NCBI GenBank assembly: GCA_937876375.1
Contig: CALEHY010000010.1
Coordinates: 1 to 64,000, forward strand
Reading direction: 5' to 3'
DNA from: an uncultured Clostridia bacterium
Lineage (GTDB): Bacteria; Bacillota; Clostridia; Oscillospirales; Acutalibacteraceae
DNA length: 64,000 nucleotides
The translations under genes and the position numbers were made by a program. A model generated the notes under the pieces. That model searched no databases. It was given only the letters and a program-made list of their open reading frames with translations, and had not been told where the DNA came from. Positions 26,667 through 35,088 of this stretch are shown here, in pieces. Every line of letters starts with the position of its first letter. Positions within the stretch are counted from its first letter, which is position 1.

Positions 26667-28619
26667 ATGGAAAGCTTAAAGAAACTCATTCATATGAAAT
26701 GGACATTAATACTGTATGATTTAGTTGCTTTTTTGGTGGTGAACTTTGGATTGTACAGTATATATTGGAAATATTTGCAAGTTGGACCTAGGGATATTAT
26801 TATTAATTCTATGCTTGCTTTTGGTAGTTTGCTTATTTGCAGATTGATTGGAAAAATCTATAAACAAATTTGGAGATATGGCGGAATACAGTGTTATATA
26901 CGCTTGGTGGTAACTGATGCTTTAGGTTCTGCAATTTTTATTTTGCTTGAATACACTTTAAACAGGCCATTTCGTTTCACAAGATTATTATTTGTGATGA
27001 TGGTTGCATTAATGAGTGTCGATTTGCTTTTAGTTTTAACAATGCGAATGATGTATCGTTTCTGCTTCAAGTGTGGAAATAATGCATCTGTTTTTGGGAA
27101 GATTTTAAGAACTCTTCTTAAGATGTTTGCTGGAGTAGAAATTACTAAGAATGATGATTCAAGCAAGATTAAAATTGCAATTGTAGGTGCTGGTAATGCT
27201 GGCGTAAGTCTCGCAGAGGATTTGCTAAACAATGCTGGATCACCATATACTCCAAGAATGTTTATTGATATTAATGAATCTAAGGCAGGCAGACAGATTC
27301 ATGGTGTTCCAGTTTTAGCTGATAATGAGCTCATTTTTGAAACAATTAGAGAATACAAAATTCAAGAAATTGTTATTGCTATTCCATCTGTAGGTCCTGA
27401 ACGTAGAAAAGAGCTTTATGACAGATTTGTTAAGTCTGGTTGTAAGATTAAGACCTATGACTATCCATCAATTCAAAAGATTGGTGCAAAACCACAGCTT
27501 CGTGAATTTGATATTGACGACCTTCTTTTCAGAAAGCAAATTAAGGTTTCTGATGAAAAAACAAATGCTTACTTCAAGGATAAGGTGGTTCTTATCACTG
27601 GCGGTGGTGGTTCAATCGGTAGTGAGCTTTGTCGTCAGCTTTCAAAGATGGGACCTAAACAGGTTATCATTCTTGATATCTATGAGAATGGCGTTTACGA
27701 TGTTCAACAAGAGCTAAAATTCCAATATAAAGATGTACTTGATTTAAGAGTTGAAATTGCATCTATCACAAACAAGCCTGCAATGGCAAGAGTTTTTGAT
27801 ACATATCATCCACAAATTGTTATCAATGCAGCAGCTCACAAGCATGTTCCACTTATGGAGCATAACTGTATCGAGGCTGTTGAGAATAATGTATTTGGCA
27901 CAAAGGTTGTCCTTGAACTTTGTGAGGAATATGGCACAGAGCGCTTTATGATGGTTTCAACCGATAAGGCAGTTAACCCAACAAATGTTATGGGTGCAAC
28001 AAAGCGTATGTGCGAAATGATTGCACAGGGCTATAGCACAAGAGGAAATGTTAAGTGTAGCTGTACTCGTTTTGGTAATGTCCTTGGTTCTGCTGGTTCT
28101 GTAATTCCACTTTTCAAACGTCAAATTGCAAATGGTGGTCCTATTACTTTAACTGATAAGAGAATTATTCGTTACTTTATGACAATTCCAGAAGCATCAC
28201 AATTGGTTCTTCAATCTGGTGCTATGGCAAACAATGGCGAGCTGTTCGTTCTTGATATGGGACAACCTGTTAAGATTTATGACCTAGCACAAAGCATGAT
28301 TAACCTTGCTGGTGTAGGTAATATTGAGATTATTGAAACAGGTCTTCGTCCCGGAGAAAAGCTCTATGAGGAGCTGCTCGTTAAGACAGAGGAACTCGAC
28401 ACAACGGATAATGAATTAATCTTTATTGAACGAGAAAACCCAATCACTTTTGAAGAGGTTGAGAAAAAGCTTGCTGTTCTTGAAAATGCAATCAAGAGTG
28501 GTGACGATGATGTTGTTCGTGAGGCTCTTCGTTCAGTAGTCCCAACATTTAAAACTCCTGAAGAGGTTAATAAAACAGCTGCTGCATCAGTTGAAATGCA
28601 AACTGTAAAAAGTATATAA
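26667..28619 (+). CDS. Membrane-bound UDP-sugar 4,6-dehydratase (PglF/CapD/FlaA1-like)
   Basis: A 650-residue protein with four N-terminal membrane segments (within residues ~10-130), a first Rossmann-like domain starting KIAIVGAGNAGVSLAEDLL, and a catalytic SDR domain with TGGGGSIGSE at ~311-320. The active-site set T432-D433-K434 in STDKAV and M442-x3-K446 replaces the usual Tyr by Met, as known for PglF-type UDP-GlcNAc 4,6-dehydratases. The expected product is UDP-4-keto-6-deoxy-GlcNAc, feeding the aminotransferase and initiating transferase. It has its own promoter and ends at a strong terminator. Confidence 0.9.
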   Translation: MESLKKLIHMKWTLILYDLVAFLVVNFGLYSIYWKYLQVGPRDIIINSMLAFGSLLICRLIGKIYKQIWRYGGIQCYIRLVVTDALGSAIFILLEYTLNRPFRFTRLLFVMMVALMSVDLLLVLTMRMMYRFCFKCGNNASVFGKILRTLLKMFAGVEITKNDDSSKIKIAIVGAGNAGVSLAEDLLNNAGSPYTPRMFIDINESKAGRQIHGVPVLADNELIFETIREYKIQEIVIAIPSVGPERRKELYDRFVKSGCKIKTYDYPSIQKIGAKPQLREFDIDDLLFRKQIKVSDEKTNAYFKDKVVLITGGGGSIGSELCRQLSKMGPKQVIILDIYENGVYDVQQELKFQYKDVLDLRVEIASITNKPAMARVFDTYHPQIVINAAAHKHVPLMEHNCIEAVENNVFGTKVVLELCEEYGTERFMMVSTDKAVNPTNVMGATKRMCEMIAQGYSTRGNVKCSCTRFGNVLGSAGSVIPLFKRQIANGGPITLTDKRIIRYFMTIPEASQLVLQSGAMANNGELFVLDMGQPVKIYDLAQSMINLAGVGNIEIIETGLRPGEKLYEELLVKTEELDTTDNELIFIERENPITFEEVEKKLAVLENAIKSGDDDVVREALRSVVPTFKTPEEVNKTAAASVEMQTVKSI

Positions 28620-28620
28620 C

Positions 28621-28655
28621 AAAAAACTCCTACGGTTTTGTAGGAGTTTTTTGTT
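28621..28655. terminator. Bidirectional terminator, end of polysaccharide cluster and of alr
   Basis: Perfect 12-bp stem AAAAAACTCCTA (28621-28632) / TAGGAGTTTTTT (28641-28652), usable from both strands between convergent genes. Confidence 0.93.
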
Positions 28656-28665
28656 ATATATAAAA

Positions 28666-29817
28666 TCATAATAAATAATTGATTTTTTCTGCTATTTTAT
28701 TATTAAAGTAATACACTCGTGGGATTCGTCTAGCAAATCGACAGGTTAGCTCATAATTGAATGAGTATGCCTGTGCTGATACCTCCTCCATAGTTAGCTC
28801 GTTATCGCCTTGCTTGCCGATTAGCACAACCTCGTCAGCGATTTCTACGCCATCAATGTCGGTAATATCAATCATCATTTGGTCCATACAAACTCGACCT
28901 ACGATGCTAGCGTATTGTCCTTTTACAAGAACTCTGCCCTTGTTGGATAAGCACCTTGGATAGCCGTCGGCGTATCCAACAGGTACGGTTGCGATAATTC
29001 TTTCTTCTGTAGTCTTGTATGTGCCACCATAGGAGATTTCTCTATTAGCCTCAAGGTTTTTGATGAAGCTGATTCTTGTCCTCCAGGTAAGCACCGGCTT
29101 GATTGATAGCTTATCCTTATCGACATCTTCTGATGGATACATTCCGTAAAGGATGATACCCATTCTGCACATATCAAAGCAGTCGTCAAAGTTCATTATA
29201 CCAGCACTGTTGTTAAGGTGCTTGATAGGAATATTAATGCCTCTATCCTTTAGCATTTTTACAAAATTTTTAAACAAATCCTGCTGGGCGATAGCCTTGG
29301 TCAAATCAGCCTCGTCAGCTGTCGCAAAGTGGGAGAATAGTCCCTCAGCAACGATGTTTGGTAGCTTGCAGATTTCCTCGCAGAGATTAGCACTTTCCTC
29401 AGTTGCTTGGAATCCGATTCTGCTCATTCCTGTATCAACGCAGAAATGGAATGGGATAGTCTTGCCCTGCCTTACAGCCTCTGCTGATAGCTTTTGTGCA
29501 TCGTGAAGATTGAAAATAGGTATGCGAACATCATTTTCTACGACTAGCTCGTAGTCCTCGGTAAACACTCTACCAAGAATCAGCACAGGTGATTTGATGC
29601 CAGCCTGCTTGATTTCAACTGCCTCATCAATACACGCAACGCCAAAGAAATCGCACTTGTCATCAAGAAATTTGCTGACCTGTACTGCACCATTACCATA
29701 AGCATCAGCCTTGATAACAGCAAGCACCCTTGTGCCGTCAGGTAGCTTTGATTTTATTTGATTGTAGTTATATTCGATAGCATTTAAGTTAATAGATGCC
29801 TCCGTTCTAAATCTCAT
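28666..29817 (-). CDS. alr: Alanine racemase
   Basis: A 383-residue fold-type III PLP enzyme interconverting L- and D-alanine for peptidoglycan. The PLP lysine is in VLAVIKADAYGNGAVQVSKF, the catalytic tyrosine region is EISYGGTYKT, and CVDTGMSRIGFQ, PVGYADGYPR and VGRVCMDQMMIDITD are family signatures. The start at 29817 is preferred to the in-frame ATG at 29829 because AGGTG (29826-29822) is correctly spaced from it. It converges on the polysaccharide cluster, sharing a terminator. Confidence 0.95.
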   Translation of the reverse strand: MRFRTEASINLNAIEYNYNQIKSKLPDGTRVLAVIKADAYGNGAVQVSKFLDDKCDFFGVACIDEAVEIKQAGIKSPVLILGRVFTEDYELVVENDVRIPIFNLHDAQKLSAEAVRQGKTIPFHFCVDTGMSRIGFQATEESANLCEEICKLPNIVAEGLFSHFATADEADLTKAIAQQDLFKNFVKMLKDRGINIPIKHLNNSAGIMNFDDCFDMCRMGIILYGMYPSEDVDKDKLSIKPVLTWRTRISFIKNLEANREISYGGTYKTTEERIIATVPVGYADGYPRCLSNKGRVLVKGQYASIVGRVCMDQMMIDITDIDGVEIADEVVLIGKQGDNELTMEEVSAQAYSFNYELTCRFARRIPRVYYFNNKIAEKINYLL

Positions 29818-29882
29818 ATTGCACCTCATTTTGTTTTTTCATAATGATTATATATTTAATATAATAGTATTTCAATAGTAAA

Positions 29883-29920
29883 AAACACATTTTGCTATAA
29901 ATCTATAGTAAAATGCGTTT
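29883..29920 (-). terminator. Terminator of the Arc-like gene
   Basis: A 17-base inverted repeat with two mismatches (29883-29899 / 29904-29920). Read on the minus strand it ends in GTGTTTTTTAC, just after the small regulator's stop codon. Confidence 0.75.
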
Positions 29921-29925
29921 CTTTC

Positions 29926-30087
29926 TTATAATTCAATTTTGCCATTCTTTTCTTCATACGCTTCGATTGCATCTCGGATAAGGATAAGAATTTCAGAGTT
30001 GGCTGATCGTCCTTCATAGTCAGCAACAACATGTAATTTGTGTAACATTTCTTCTTCAATTCTGATAGATAAACTCTTTGTAGCCAT
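29926..30087 (-). CDS. Arc-like ribbon-helix-helix DNA-binding protein (53 aa)
   Basis: A small regulator below usual ORF length cut-offs. The ATG at 30087 has GAGGT 7 bases upstream. The product begins MATKSLSIRIEEEMLHKLHV: a beta strand KSLSIRI and then two helices (EEEMLHKLHVVADYEG and SANSEILILIRDAIEAYEEK), the Arc/MetJ ribbon-helix-helix pattern, with the usual G-R-S-x-N-S-E-I turn. It probably binds DNA as a dimer. It is followed by its own terminator. No toxin partner is adjacent on the same strand, so an antitoxin role is not supported. Confidence 0.85.
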   Translation of the reverse strand: MATKSLSIRIEEEMLHKLHVVADYEGRSANSEILILIRDAIEAYEEKNGKIEL

Positions 30088-30198
30088 AATATAACCTCAC
30101 AATATATTTAATATGACTTTATTTTATATCTGTTTTATGCTAATATGTTCGTAATGAACACAAAATGTATTCATAATATGTTTACAAGAGTTGATGTT

Positions 30199-30672
30199 AT
30201 GAACAAAAGAGTAATGACTTGTTGCTTTACTGGCCATAGAAATATTCCAAGGTCAATGTATTCGGTTGTGAAGTTTAAACTACAAAAAGAGATTGAGAAA
30301 TTAATCAAGCAAGGTGTGGTGTATTTTGGAGCTGGTGGAGCATTGGGATTTGATATGATTGTAGCATTAACTGTTCTTGATCTGAAAAAGAAATATCCTG
30401 ACATCAAATTAATATTAGTTCTTCCTTGTGTTAACCAAACGAAGAATTGGAATAGGGCAGATGTTGAAGTGTATAATGACATCAAGGATCGAGCAGATAA
30501 AGTTGTCTACACTTCTAAGGAATATTATGAAGGATGTATGCTAAAACGCAATCGACATTTGGTTGATAATAGTGCATATTGCATTTGCTATTGCAAGTAT
30601 CAAACTGGTGGAACAGCATATACTGTTAACTATGCCAAGAAGCAAAATGTTAAAGTTATTAATATAGCTTAA
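30199..30672 (+). CDS. SLOG-family protein (YpsA/DUF1273-like)
   Basis: A 157-residue cytosolic protein of the SLOG superfamily, which binds nucleotide-type ligands. It starts RVMTCCFTGHRNIPR, and contains YFGAGGALGFDMIVALTVLD (the glycine-rich ligand loop) and a late TGGTAYTVNYAKKQ loop. Members include YpsA; a biochemical role is not firmly established. I choose ATG 30199 because the family N-terminus begins there; an in-frame ATG at 30145 would add 18 unconserved residues. It precedes the lysine riboswitch unit. Confidence 0.8.
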   Translation: MNKRVMTCCFTGHRNIPRSMYSVVKFKLQKEIEKLIKQGVVYFGAGGALGFDMIVALTVLDLKKKYPDIKLILVLPCVNQTKNWNRADVEVYNDIKDRADKVVYTSKEYYEGCMLKRNRHLVDNSAYCICYCKYQTGGTAYTVNYAKKQNVKVINIA

Positions 30673-30713
30673 TTTTCAAACAGTCGTGCGAATTGACAAT
30701 TATTTGACAAGAT

Positions 30714-30742
30714 TTGACATAATAGTCCAATAATGATATAGT
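30714..30742 (+). promoter_or_regulatory. Promoter of the lysine riboswitch unit
   Basis: TTGACA (30714-30719), 17 bases, TATAGT (30737-30742). Two further TTGACA boxes lie just upstream (30693-30698 and 30704-30709) without matching -10 elements. Confidence 0.8.
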
Positions 30743-30765
30743 GTAGAAAAAGAATAGTTAATATT

Positions 30766-30976
30766 GATAGAGGCGCAGATTATCACAAGTACCTTAGGTT
30801 GTGGCGGGCAAGCTGTTAAGGGAAAAGGGTGTTTGCCGAAGTGTTGGGGAAATTGTCCTTGAACTAATGCTGGGGTATTGCAGAATATGTAATGCACTGT
30901 CACATTATGTGGAGAGCTATCGTGTTGAATACAAGTATTTAGCGTAGTTTTTCATATTAACTACGCTTTTTATTTT
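30766..30976 (+). ncRNA. Lysine riboswitch (L-box) with terminator expression platform
   Basis: The aptamer spans about 30766-30921. P1 is formed by GATAG (30766-30770) and CTATC (30917-30921). Conserved L-box strings are present in order: AGAGGCGCA, AAGTACC, AAGGGAAAAGGG, TTTGCCGAAG, GCTGGGG, CACTGTCA and GGAGAGCTATC. The platform is a terminator, AGCGTAGTT (30941-30949) / AACTACGCT (30959-30967) plus TTTTTATTTT. By analogy with the class, lysine binding should favour termination, so the transporter is made when lysine is scarce. Confidence 0.92.
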
Positions 30977-30998
30977 GAAAAGAAAAGGAGAATTTACT

Positions 30999-32687
30999 AT
31001 GGCTAAAAAGAATAGTAAAGCAAAATCAATTATCCTTGCTATCTTTCTTGTATTTGTAGTTGGACTACTCATATTCGCAAAGGTTAGTGGAGGATCACTC
31101 ACAACAAGCACTTGTCTTGATTGTTCAGGCACAGGCATTGTTGAAGAAATCGCATGTGAAACCTGTGAGGGAACAGGTGCAGTTCGTGGCTCATTCTGGG
31201 CATTAGTTCCACCACTAATTGCTATCGGTCTTGCTCTTATTACAAAAGAGGTTTACTCATCACTAGCAGTTGGTATCGTTTCTGGTGCTATCCTTGGTGC
31301 TAATTTCAAATTCACTGGCACAATGGATATTATCACAGAGGATGCTCTTATCTCTGCAATTTCTGATACTGCTGGTATCTTCGTGTTCCTTGTTCTTCTT
31401 GGCACAATGGTTGCTTTGATTAACAAGGCTGGTGGCTCGGCAGCATTTGGCGAATGGGCAAGAAAGCATATCAAAACTCGTGTTGGCTCAATGCTTATGA
31501 CATTCCTACTTGGTGTTATCATCTTCATCGATGACTATTTTAACTGCCTAACAGTTGGCTCTGTTATGCGTCCTGTTACTGATGCACACAAGGTATCTCG
31601 TGCTAAACTTTCATACATTATTGACGCAACTGCTGCTCCAATTTGTATGATCGCACCTATCTCATCATGGGCTGCTGCTGTATCATCTTATGCAGGTGAT
31701 GGCGAAGGTCTTGCACTTTTCATTAAGGCGATTCCTTACAATTTCTATTCACTTCTTACTCTTGTATTTGTAATCGGTCTTGCTATGATGAAGTTCGATT
31801 ATGGTACAATGAGAATTCACGAGGTTAATGCAAAGACAAAGGGTGACCTTTATACTGTTGGCGATAAGGCAGAAAATATTGACGAAGATCATTCATCAAA
31901 GGGCAAGGTTATTGACCTTGTTCTTCCAATCATTGTTCTTATTGCAATATGTGTATTTGCTCTTGTTTATAACGGTGGCATTCTTGATGGTGCTGGCTTT
32001 ATTCAGGCGTTCTCTGATACAGATGCAACAGTTGGCTTGCCTTGGGGTAGTTTAATTGCACTTGTATTCACAATCGCTTGGCTATGTGCAAGAAAGGTTG
32101 TTACATTCAAAGAGGCTATGGAGTGCATTCCAAAGGGCTTTAATGCTATGGTGCCTGCAATTCTTATCCTTACACTTGCAACATCGCTAAAGAATATGAC
32201 CGGTATTCTTGGTGCAAAGCCATTTGTTGCTGATGCAATGAGTGGTGTTGCTGGTAATCTACAAAGCTTCTTGCCTGCAATTATCTTTGTAGTTGCTTGT
32301 GTAATTTCGTTTTCAACCGGAACAAGTTGGGGCACTTTCGGCATCCTCATTCCAATTGTGATTACAATTTTTGAAAGCGGTAACCCAATGCAGATTATCG
32401 CAATGTCTGCTTGTCTAGCAGGTTCTGTTTGTGGCGATCACTGTTCACCAATTTCCGATACAACTATTATGTCATCAGCTGGTGGTCAGTGTAATCACCT
32501 CAATCATGTATCAACACAGCTTCCATACGCACTTTCTGTTGCTGGTATCTCATTTGTAATGTACCTAATCTCTGGCTTCATCACAAATGTTGCTATCGTT
32601 CTTCCACTTGGTATTGTACTAACAATCGGCTTCCTATTCGTAATGAAAGCAGTTGTTACAAAGAAATACGGTAAGGAAAATATATAA
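30999..32687 (+). CDS. NhaC-family transporter under lysine riboswitch control (predicted lysine transporter)
   Basis: A 562-residue integral membrane protein of the NhaC Na+/H+ antiporter superfamily with about 12 membrane segments. Blocks include DDYFNCLTVGSVMRPVTD, IDATAAPICMIAPISSWAAA, SFSTGTSWGTFGILIPIV and GDHCSPISDTTIMSSAG. Riboswitch control matches the LysW-type NhaC proteins predicted to import lysine. Unusual: between the first and second hydrophobic segments (about residues 38-62) lie two CxxCxGxG motifs, CLDCSGTG and CETCEGTG, a DnaJ-like zinc-binding pattern. The start ATG 30999 follows AAGGAG at 30985-30990. A terminator follows. Confidence 0.9.
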   Translation: MAKKNSKAKSIILAIFLVFVVGLLIFAKVSGGSLTTSTCLDCSGTGIVEEIACETCEGTGAVRGSFWALVPPLIAIGLALITKEVYSSLAVGIVSGAILGANFKFTGTMDIITEDALISAISDTAGIFVFLVLLGTMVALINKAGGSAAFGEWARKHIKTRVGSMLMTFLLGVIIFIDDYFNCLTVGSVMRPVTDAHKVSRAKLSYIIDATAAPICMIAPISSWAAAVSSYAGDGEGLALFIKAIPYNFYSLLTLVFVIGLAMMKFDYGTMRIHEVNAKTKGDLYTVGDKAENIDEDHSSKGKVIDLVLPIIVLIAICVFALVYNGGILDGAGFIQAFSDTDATVGLPWGSLIALVFTIAWLCARKVVTFKEAMECIPKGFNAMVPAILILTLATSLKNMTGILGAKPFVADAMSGVAGNLQSFLPAIIFVVACVISFSTGTSWGTFGILIPIVITIFESGNPMQIIAMSACLAGSVCGDHCSPISDTTIMSSAGGQCNHLNHVSTQLPYALSVAGISFVMYLISGFITNVAIVLPLGIVLTIGFLFVMKAVVTKKYGKENI

Positions 32688-32709
32688 GTTAAAAATTATA
32701 AGTGATTTG

Positions 32710-32750
32710 AAAGCTCATCTCTAAATTGAGGTTTAGAGATGGGCTTTTAT
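32710..32750 (+). terminator. Terminator of the NhaC-family gene
   Basis: A 16-bp stem, AAAGCTCATCTCTAAA (32710-32725) with TTTAGAGATGGGCTTT (32732-32747), one G-T pair, then TTATAT. Confidence 0.88.
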
Positions 32751-32793
32751 ATATTATTTAACATATATTTTACTTTATTTTGTAAAGTGATTA

Positions 32794-32802
32794 TGTTATA
32801 AT
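32794..32802 (+). promoter_or_regulatory. Extended -10 promoter upstream of the cyclodeaminase-family gene
   Basis: TGTTATAAT forms an extended -10 element (TGn-TATAAT) with no good -35. It lies ~130 bases before the ATG at 32930, leaving a leader that I cannot assign to a known riboswitch. Confidence 0.45.
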
Positions 32803-32929
32803 ATACAATGTAATATATTATGCTTTAATTAGACGCAAGGACGTTTTAATAAAGATAGTATTTAATATCTAATAAATATGATATAAATCTTACATATATT
32901 TATGACGATTATATGAAAGGATAAGTGTT

Positions 32930-33886
32930 ATGAAGCTTATTACATATAAGGATATAATAAAAATGAATATCGACCCATTAAAATGTTACGAATGGGTTAG
33001 TGAGATGATACAGCATAAGAACGAAACCGTTTTGCCACATAAAATCAGCATGAAGCATGATGACCTGGACGGAGTCTTTTGTAATGTTATGCCAAGCTTT
33101 GTTAATGTAGGTGGCAAACTATATGGTGGCGTTAAAATCGTAACTCGTTATCCAGAGCGTCAGCCATCGCTAGATAGCCAGCTATTGCTATTCGATGGTG
33201 TTAGTGGCGAATCCCTAGCGTTAATGGATGCAAACTGGATAACCGCAATGCGTACAGGTGCTGTTGCTGCACATAGTATGGACTGGCTTGCAGTTAAGGA
33301 TGCAAAAACTATCGGTATGATGGGACTTGGTAATGTGGCTCGTTCCTCGATGCTGATGATAGCAGAGCATTTTGCAGATAGAGAATTTGACGTAAAGCTC
33401 TTAAAATATCAAGGTGAAGAGGAGTTGTTCGCACAACGATTTGCCTCTTATAAAAATTTGCATTTTTCGTATGTTGATACAGCAGAAGAAATGGTTGATG
33501 GCTCCGATGTTGTTTTATCAGCAGCAACATATCTTCCAAACAATGTATGTGAAGACAAATATTTTAAAGAAGGTGTGCTTGTCATTCCAGTGCATACTCT
33601 TGGATTTACAAATTGTGACTTGTTTTTTGACAAGGTTTTTGCTGATGACACAGCACATGTTGAAGGCTTTAGATATTTTGATAAATTTAAGTATTTTGCT
33701 GAGGTTGCAGACGTAGTTAATAATAATTCCGTTGGAAGAGAAAGTGATAAAGAAAGAATACTTGCGTATAACATTGGGTTATCAATTCACGACGTTAATC
33801 TTGCTGCAAGAATTTATGAAAATATTGACAAATCAAATCTAACGGATATTACAATGGACGCACCAACAGAGCGTTTGTGGGTATAA
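32930..33886 (+). CDS. Ornithine cyclodeaminase / mu-crystallin family protein
   Basis: A 318-residue NAD(P)-binding enzyme. The substrate-side residues are in YGGVKIVTRYPERQPS (Lys) and NWITAMRTGAVAAHSMDWLA (Arg-Thr motif). The Rossmann loop is MMGLGNVARSSML, and SDVVLSAATYLPNN follows the family pattern. Reactions in this family include ornithine to proline cyclodeamination, lysine to pipecolate, alanine dehydrogenation and ketimine reduction. Which applies here is not readable. It follows the lysine-controlled transporter but has its own promoter and is separated from it by a terminator. Confidence 0.85.
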   Translation: MKLITYKDIIKMNIDPLKCYEWVSEMIQHKNETVLPHKISMKHDDLDGVFCNVMPSFVNVGGKLYGGVKIVTRYPERQPSLDSQLLLFDGVSGESLALMDANWITAMRTGAVAAHSMDWLAVKDAKTIGMMGLGNVARSSMLMIAEHFADREFDVKLLKYQGEEELFAQRFASYKNLHFSYVDTAEEMVDGSDVVLSAATYLPNNVCEDKYFKEGVLVIPVHTLGFTNCDLFFDKVFADDTAHVEGFRYFDKFKYFAEVADVVNNNSVGRESDKERILAYNIGLSIHDVNLAARIYENIDKSNLTDITMDAPTERLWV

Positions 33887-33957
33887 ATATAAAAGTTTAT
33901 TTTTATCTAAATGTACATATATTATTTTGATAGTATGGCACATTAGAAGGTAATGCT

Positions 33958-35079
33958 ATGAAATATAATAGAAATAGAAAATTCAAGATAATGCAGATCA
34001 CTGATATGCAAGAAATACCTGCTGTATCACCAGATACTATTGCATTGCTAGAGGCTGCTGTTGAGGCAGAAAAGCCTGATTTGGTTGTTTATACTGGTGA
34101 CCAAATCAAGGGCTATGGTGTTACATATAAGGGCAAGGGTAAGGAGCTAGAGTCAGCTGTAACAAAGACTATTGCTACTCTACTAGAGCCTGTTGCCAGT
34201 CGAGGCATACCATTTGCTGTAACATTCGGCAATCACGATAGACAGGTCGGTATTTCTAACAAGGACCAGTTTAATAATATCTACAAAAAGCTTGGTAACT
34301 GTATTGGTGAGCAGGCTGATGGTATAGATGGTGGTGGAACATATAACATTCCTATCTGCGCATCAGACGACAGTGGTCGTGTAGTAAATAATTTGTATTT
34401 GTTTGATAGTGGTACTGATGCCAAGGGTGGCGGATACGAGCCATTTGATACAGATATTATTAATTGGTATAAAAAGACTAGGGATGAGCTAAAGGCAGAA
34501 ACAGGCGACTATGTTCCATCAATAGTTTTTCAGCATATTCCAATGGACGAGTACTATAAGGTGCTCAAGCAAGTTCCAAAGAGGACCAAGGGCGCTACTC
34601 GTGCATTTAGAACACATAAAAATGAGTATTATATTGTTGGCGACACCTGTGGCAAGGATGACGTTTTGCTTGAGCCACCATCAGTTCCAAATGCTAATAC
34701 GGGCGAATTTGACGCTATCAGCGAATGTGGTGATGTGATGGCTGTATTTGTTGGCCACGACCACAAGAACAGTTTTGTTGGTACATACAAGGGCGTTGGT
34801 TTAGGCTTTACACAGTCAAGTGGCTTTAATGTCTACGGTAACAGAACAAAGCGTGGCGTTAGAATGATTGTTCTTGATGAGGACAAGCCTAATGAGTACG
34901 AAACATATACTAGAACATTTGATGAATTAGTTGGTCCAAAGGTATCAAAACCAGTTAACGATTACCTAATGTATCTAGCACCAGAAACAATGGATGCTGC
35001 TATCCCAATGATCGCAAAAGCTGTTGGAGTAATCGCTGGAATAGTTGTTATCGTGTTGATATTAACAAAATTATTATAG
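33958..35079 (+). CDS. Calcineurin-like metallophosphoesterase with C-terminal membrane anchor
   Basis: A 373-residue phosphoesterase. Metal-binding motifs appear in order: D in MQITDMQE, GDQIKG (GDxxxG), FGNHDRQ (GNHD), FQHIP (His) and GHDHKN (GHxH). A single C-terminal membrane segment (residues ~350-372, VIAGIVVIVLILTKLL) anchors it. No signal peptide is seen, so topology depends on that tail and the catalytic domain is probably cytoplasmic. It heads a three-gene unit with a GtrA-like protein and a LicC-like nucleotidyltransferase, each starting at or within a few bases of the previous stop, which points to phospho-headgroup or lipid-linked sugar metabolism. Confidence 0.87.
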   Translation: MKYNRNRKFKIMQITDMQEIPAVSPDTIALLEAAVEAEKPDLVVYTGDQIKGYGVTYKGKGKELESAVTKTIATLLEPVASRGIPFAVTFGNHDRQVGISNKDQFNNIYKKLGNCIGEQADGIDGGGTYNIPICASDDSGRVVNNLYLFDSGTDAKGGGYEPFDTDIINWYKKTRDELKAETGDYVPSIVFQHIPMDEYYKVLKQVPKRTKGATRAFRTHKNEYYIVGDTCGKDDVLLEPPSVPNANTGEFDAISECGDVMAVFVGHDHKNSFVGTYKGVGLGFTQSSGFNVYGNRTKRGVRMIVLDEDKPNEYETYTRTFDELVGPKVSKPVNDYLMYLAPETMDAAIPMIAKAVGVIAGIVVIVLILTKLL

Positions 35080-35088
35080 GTGAATTAT

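Noticed and set aside
29926..30672. Type II toxin-antitoxin pair of the Arc-like protein with the SLOG gene
   Set aside because: The genes are divergent, not an operon, and the SLOG protein is not a known toxin type.
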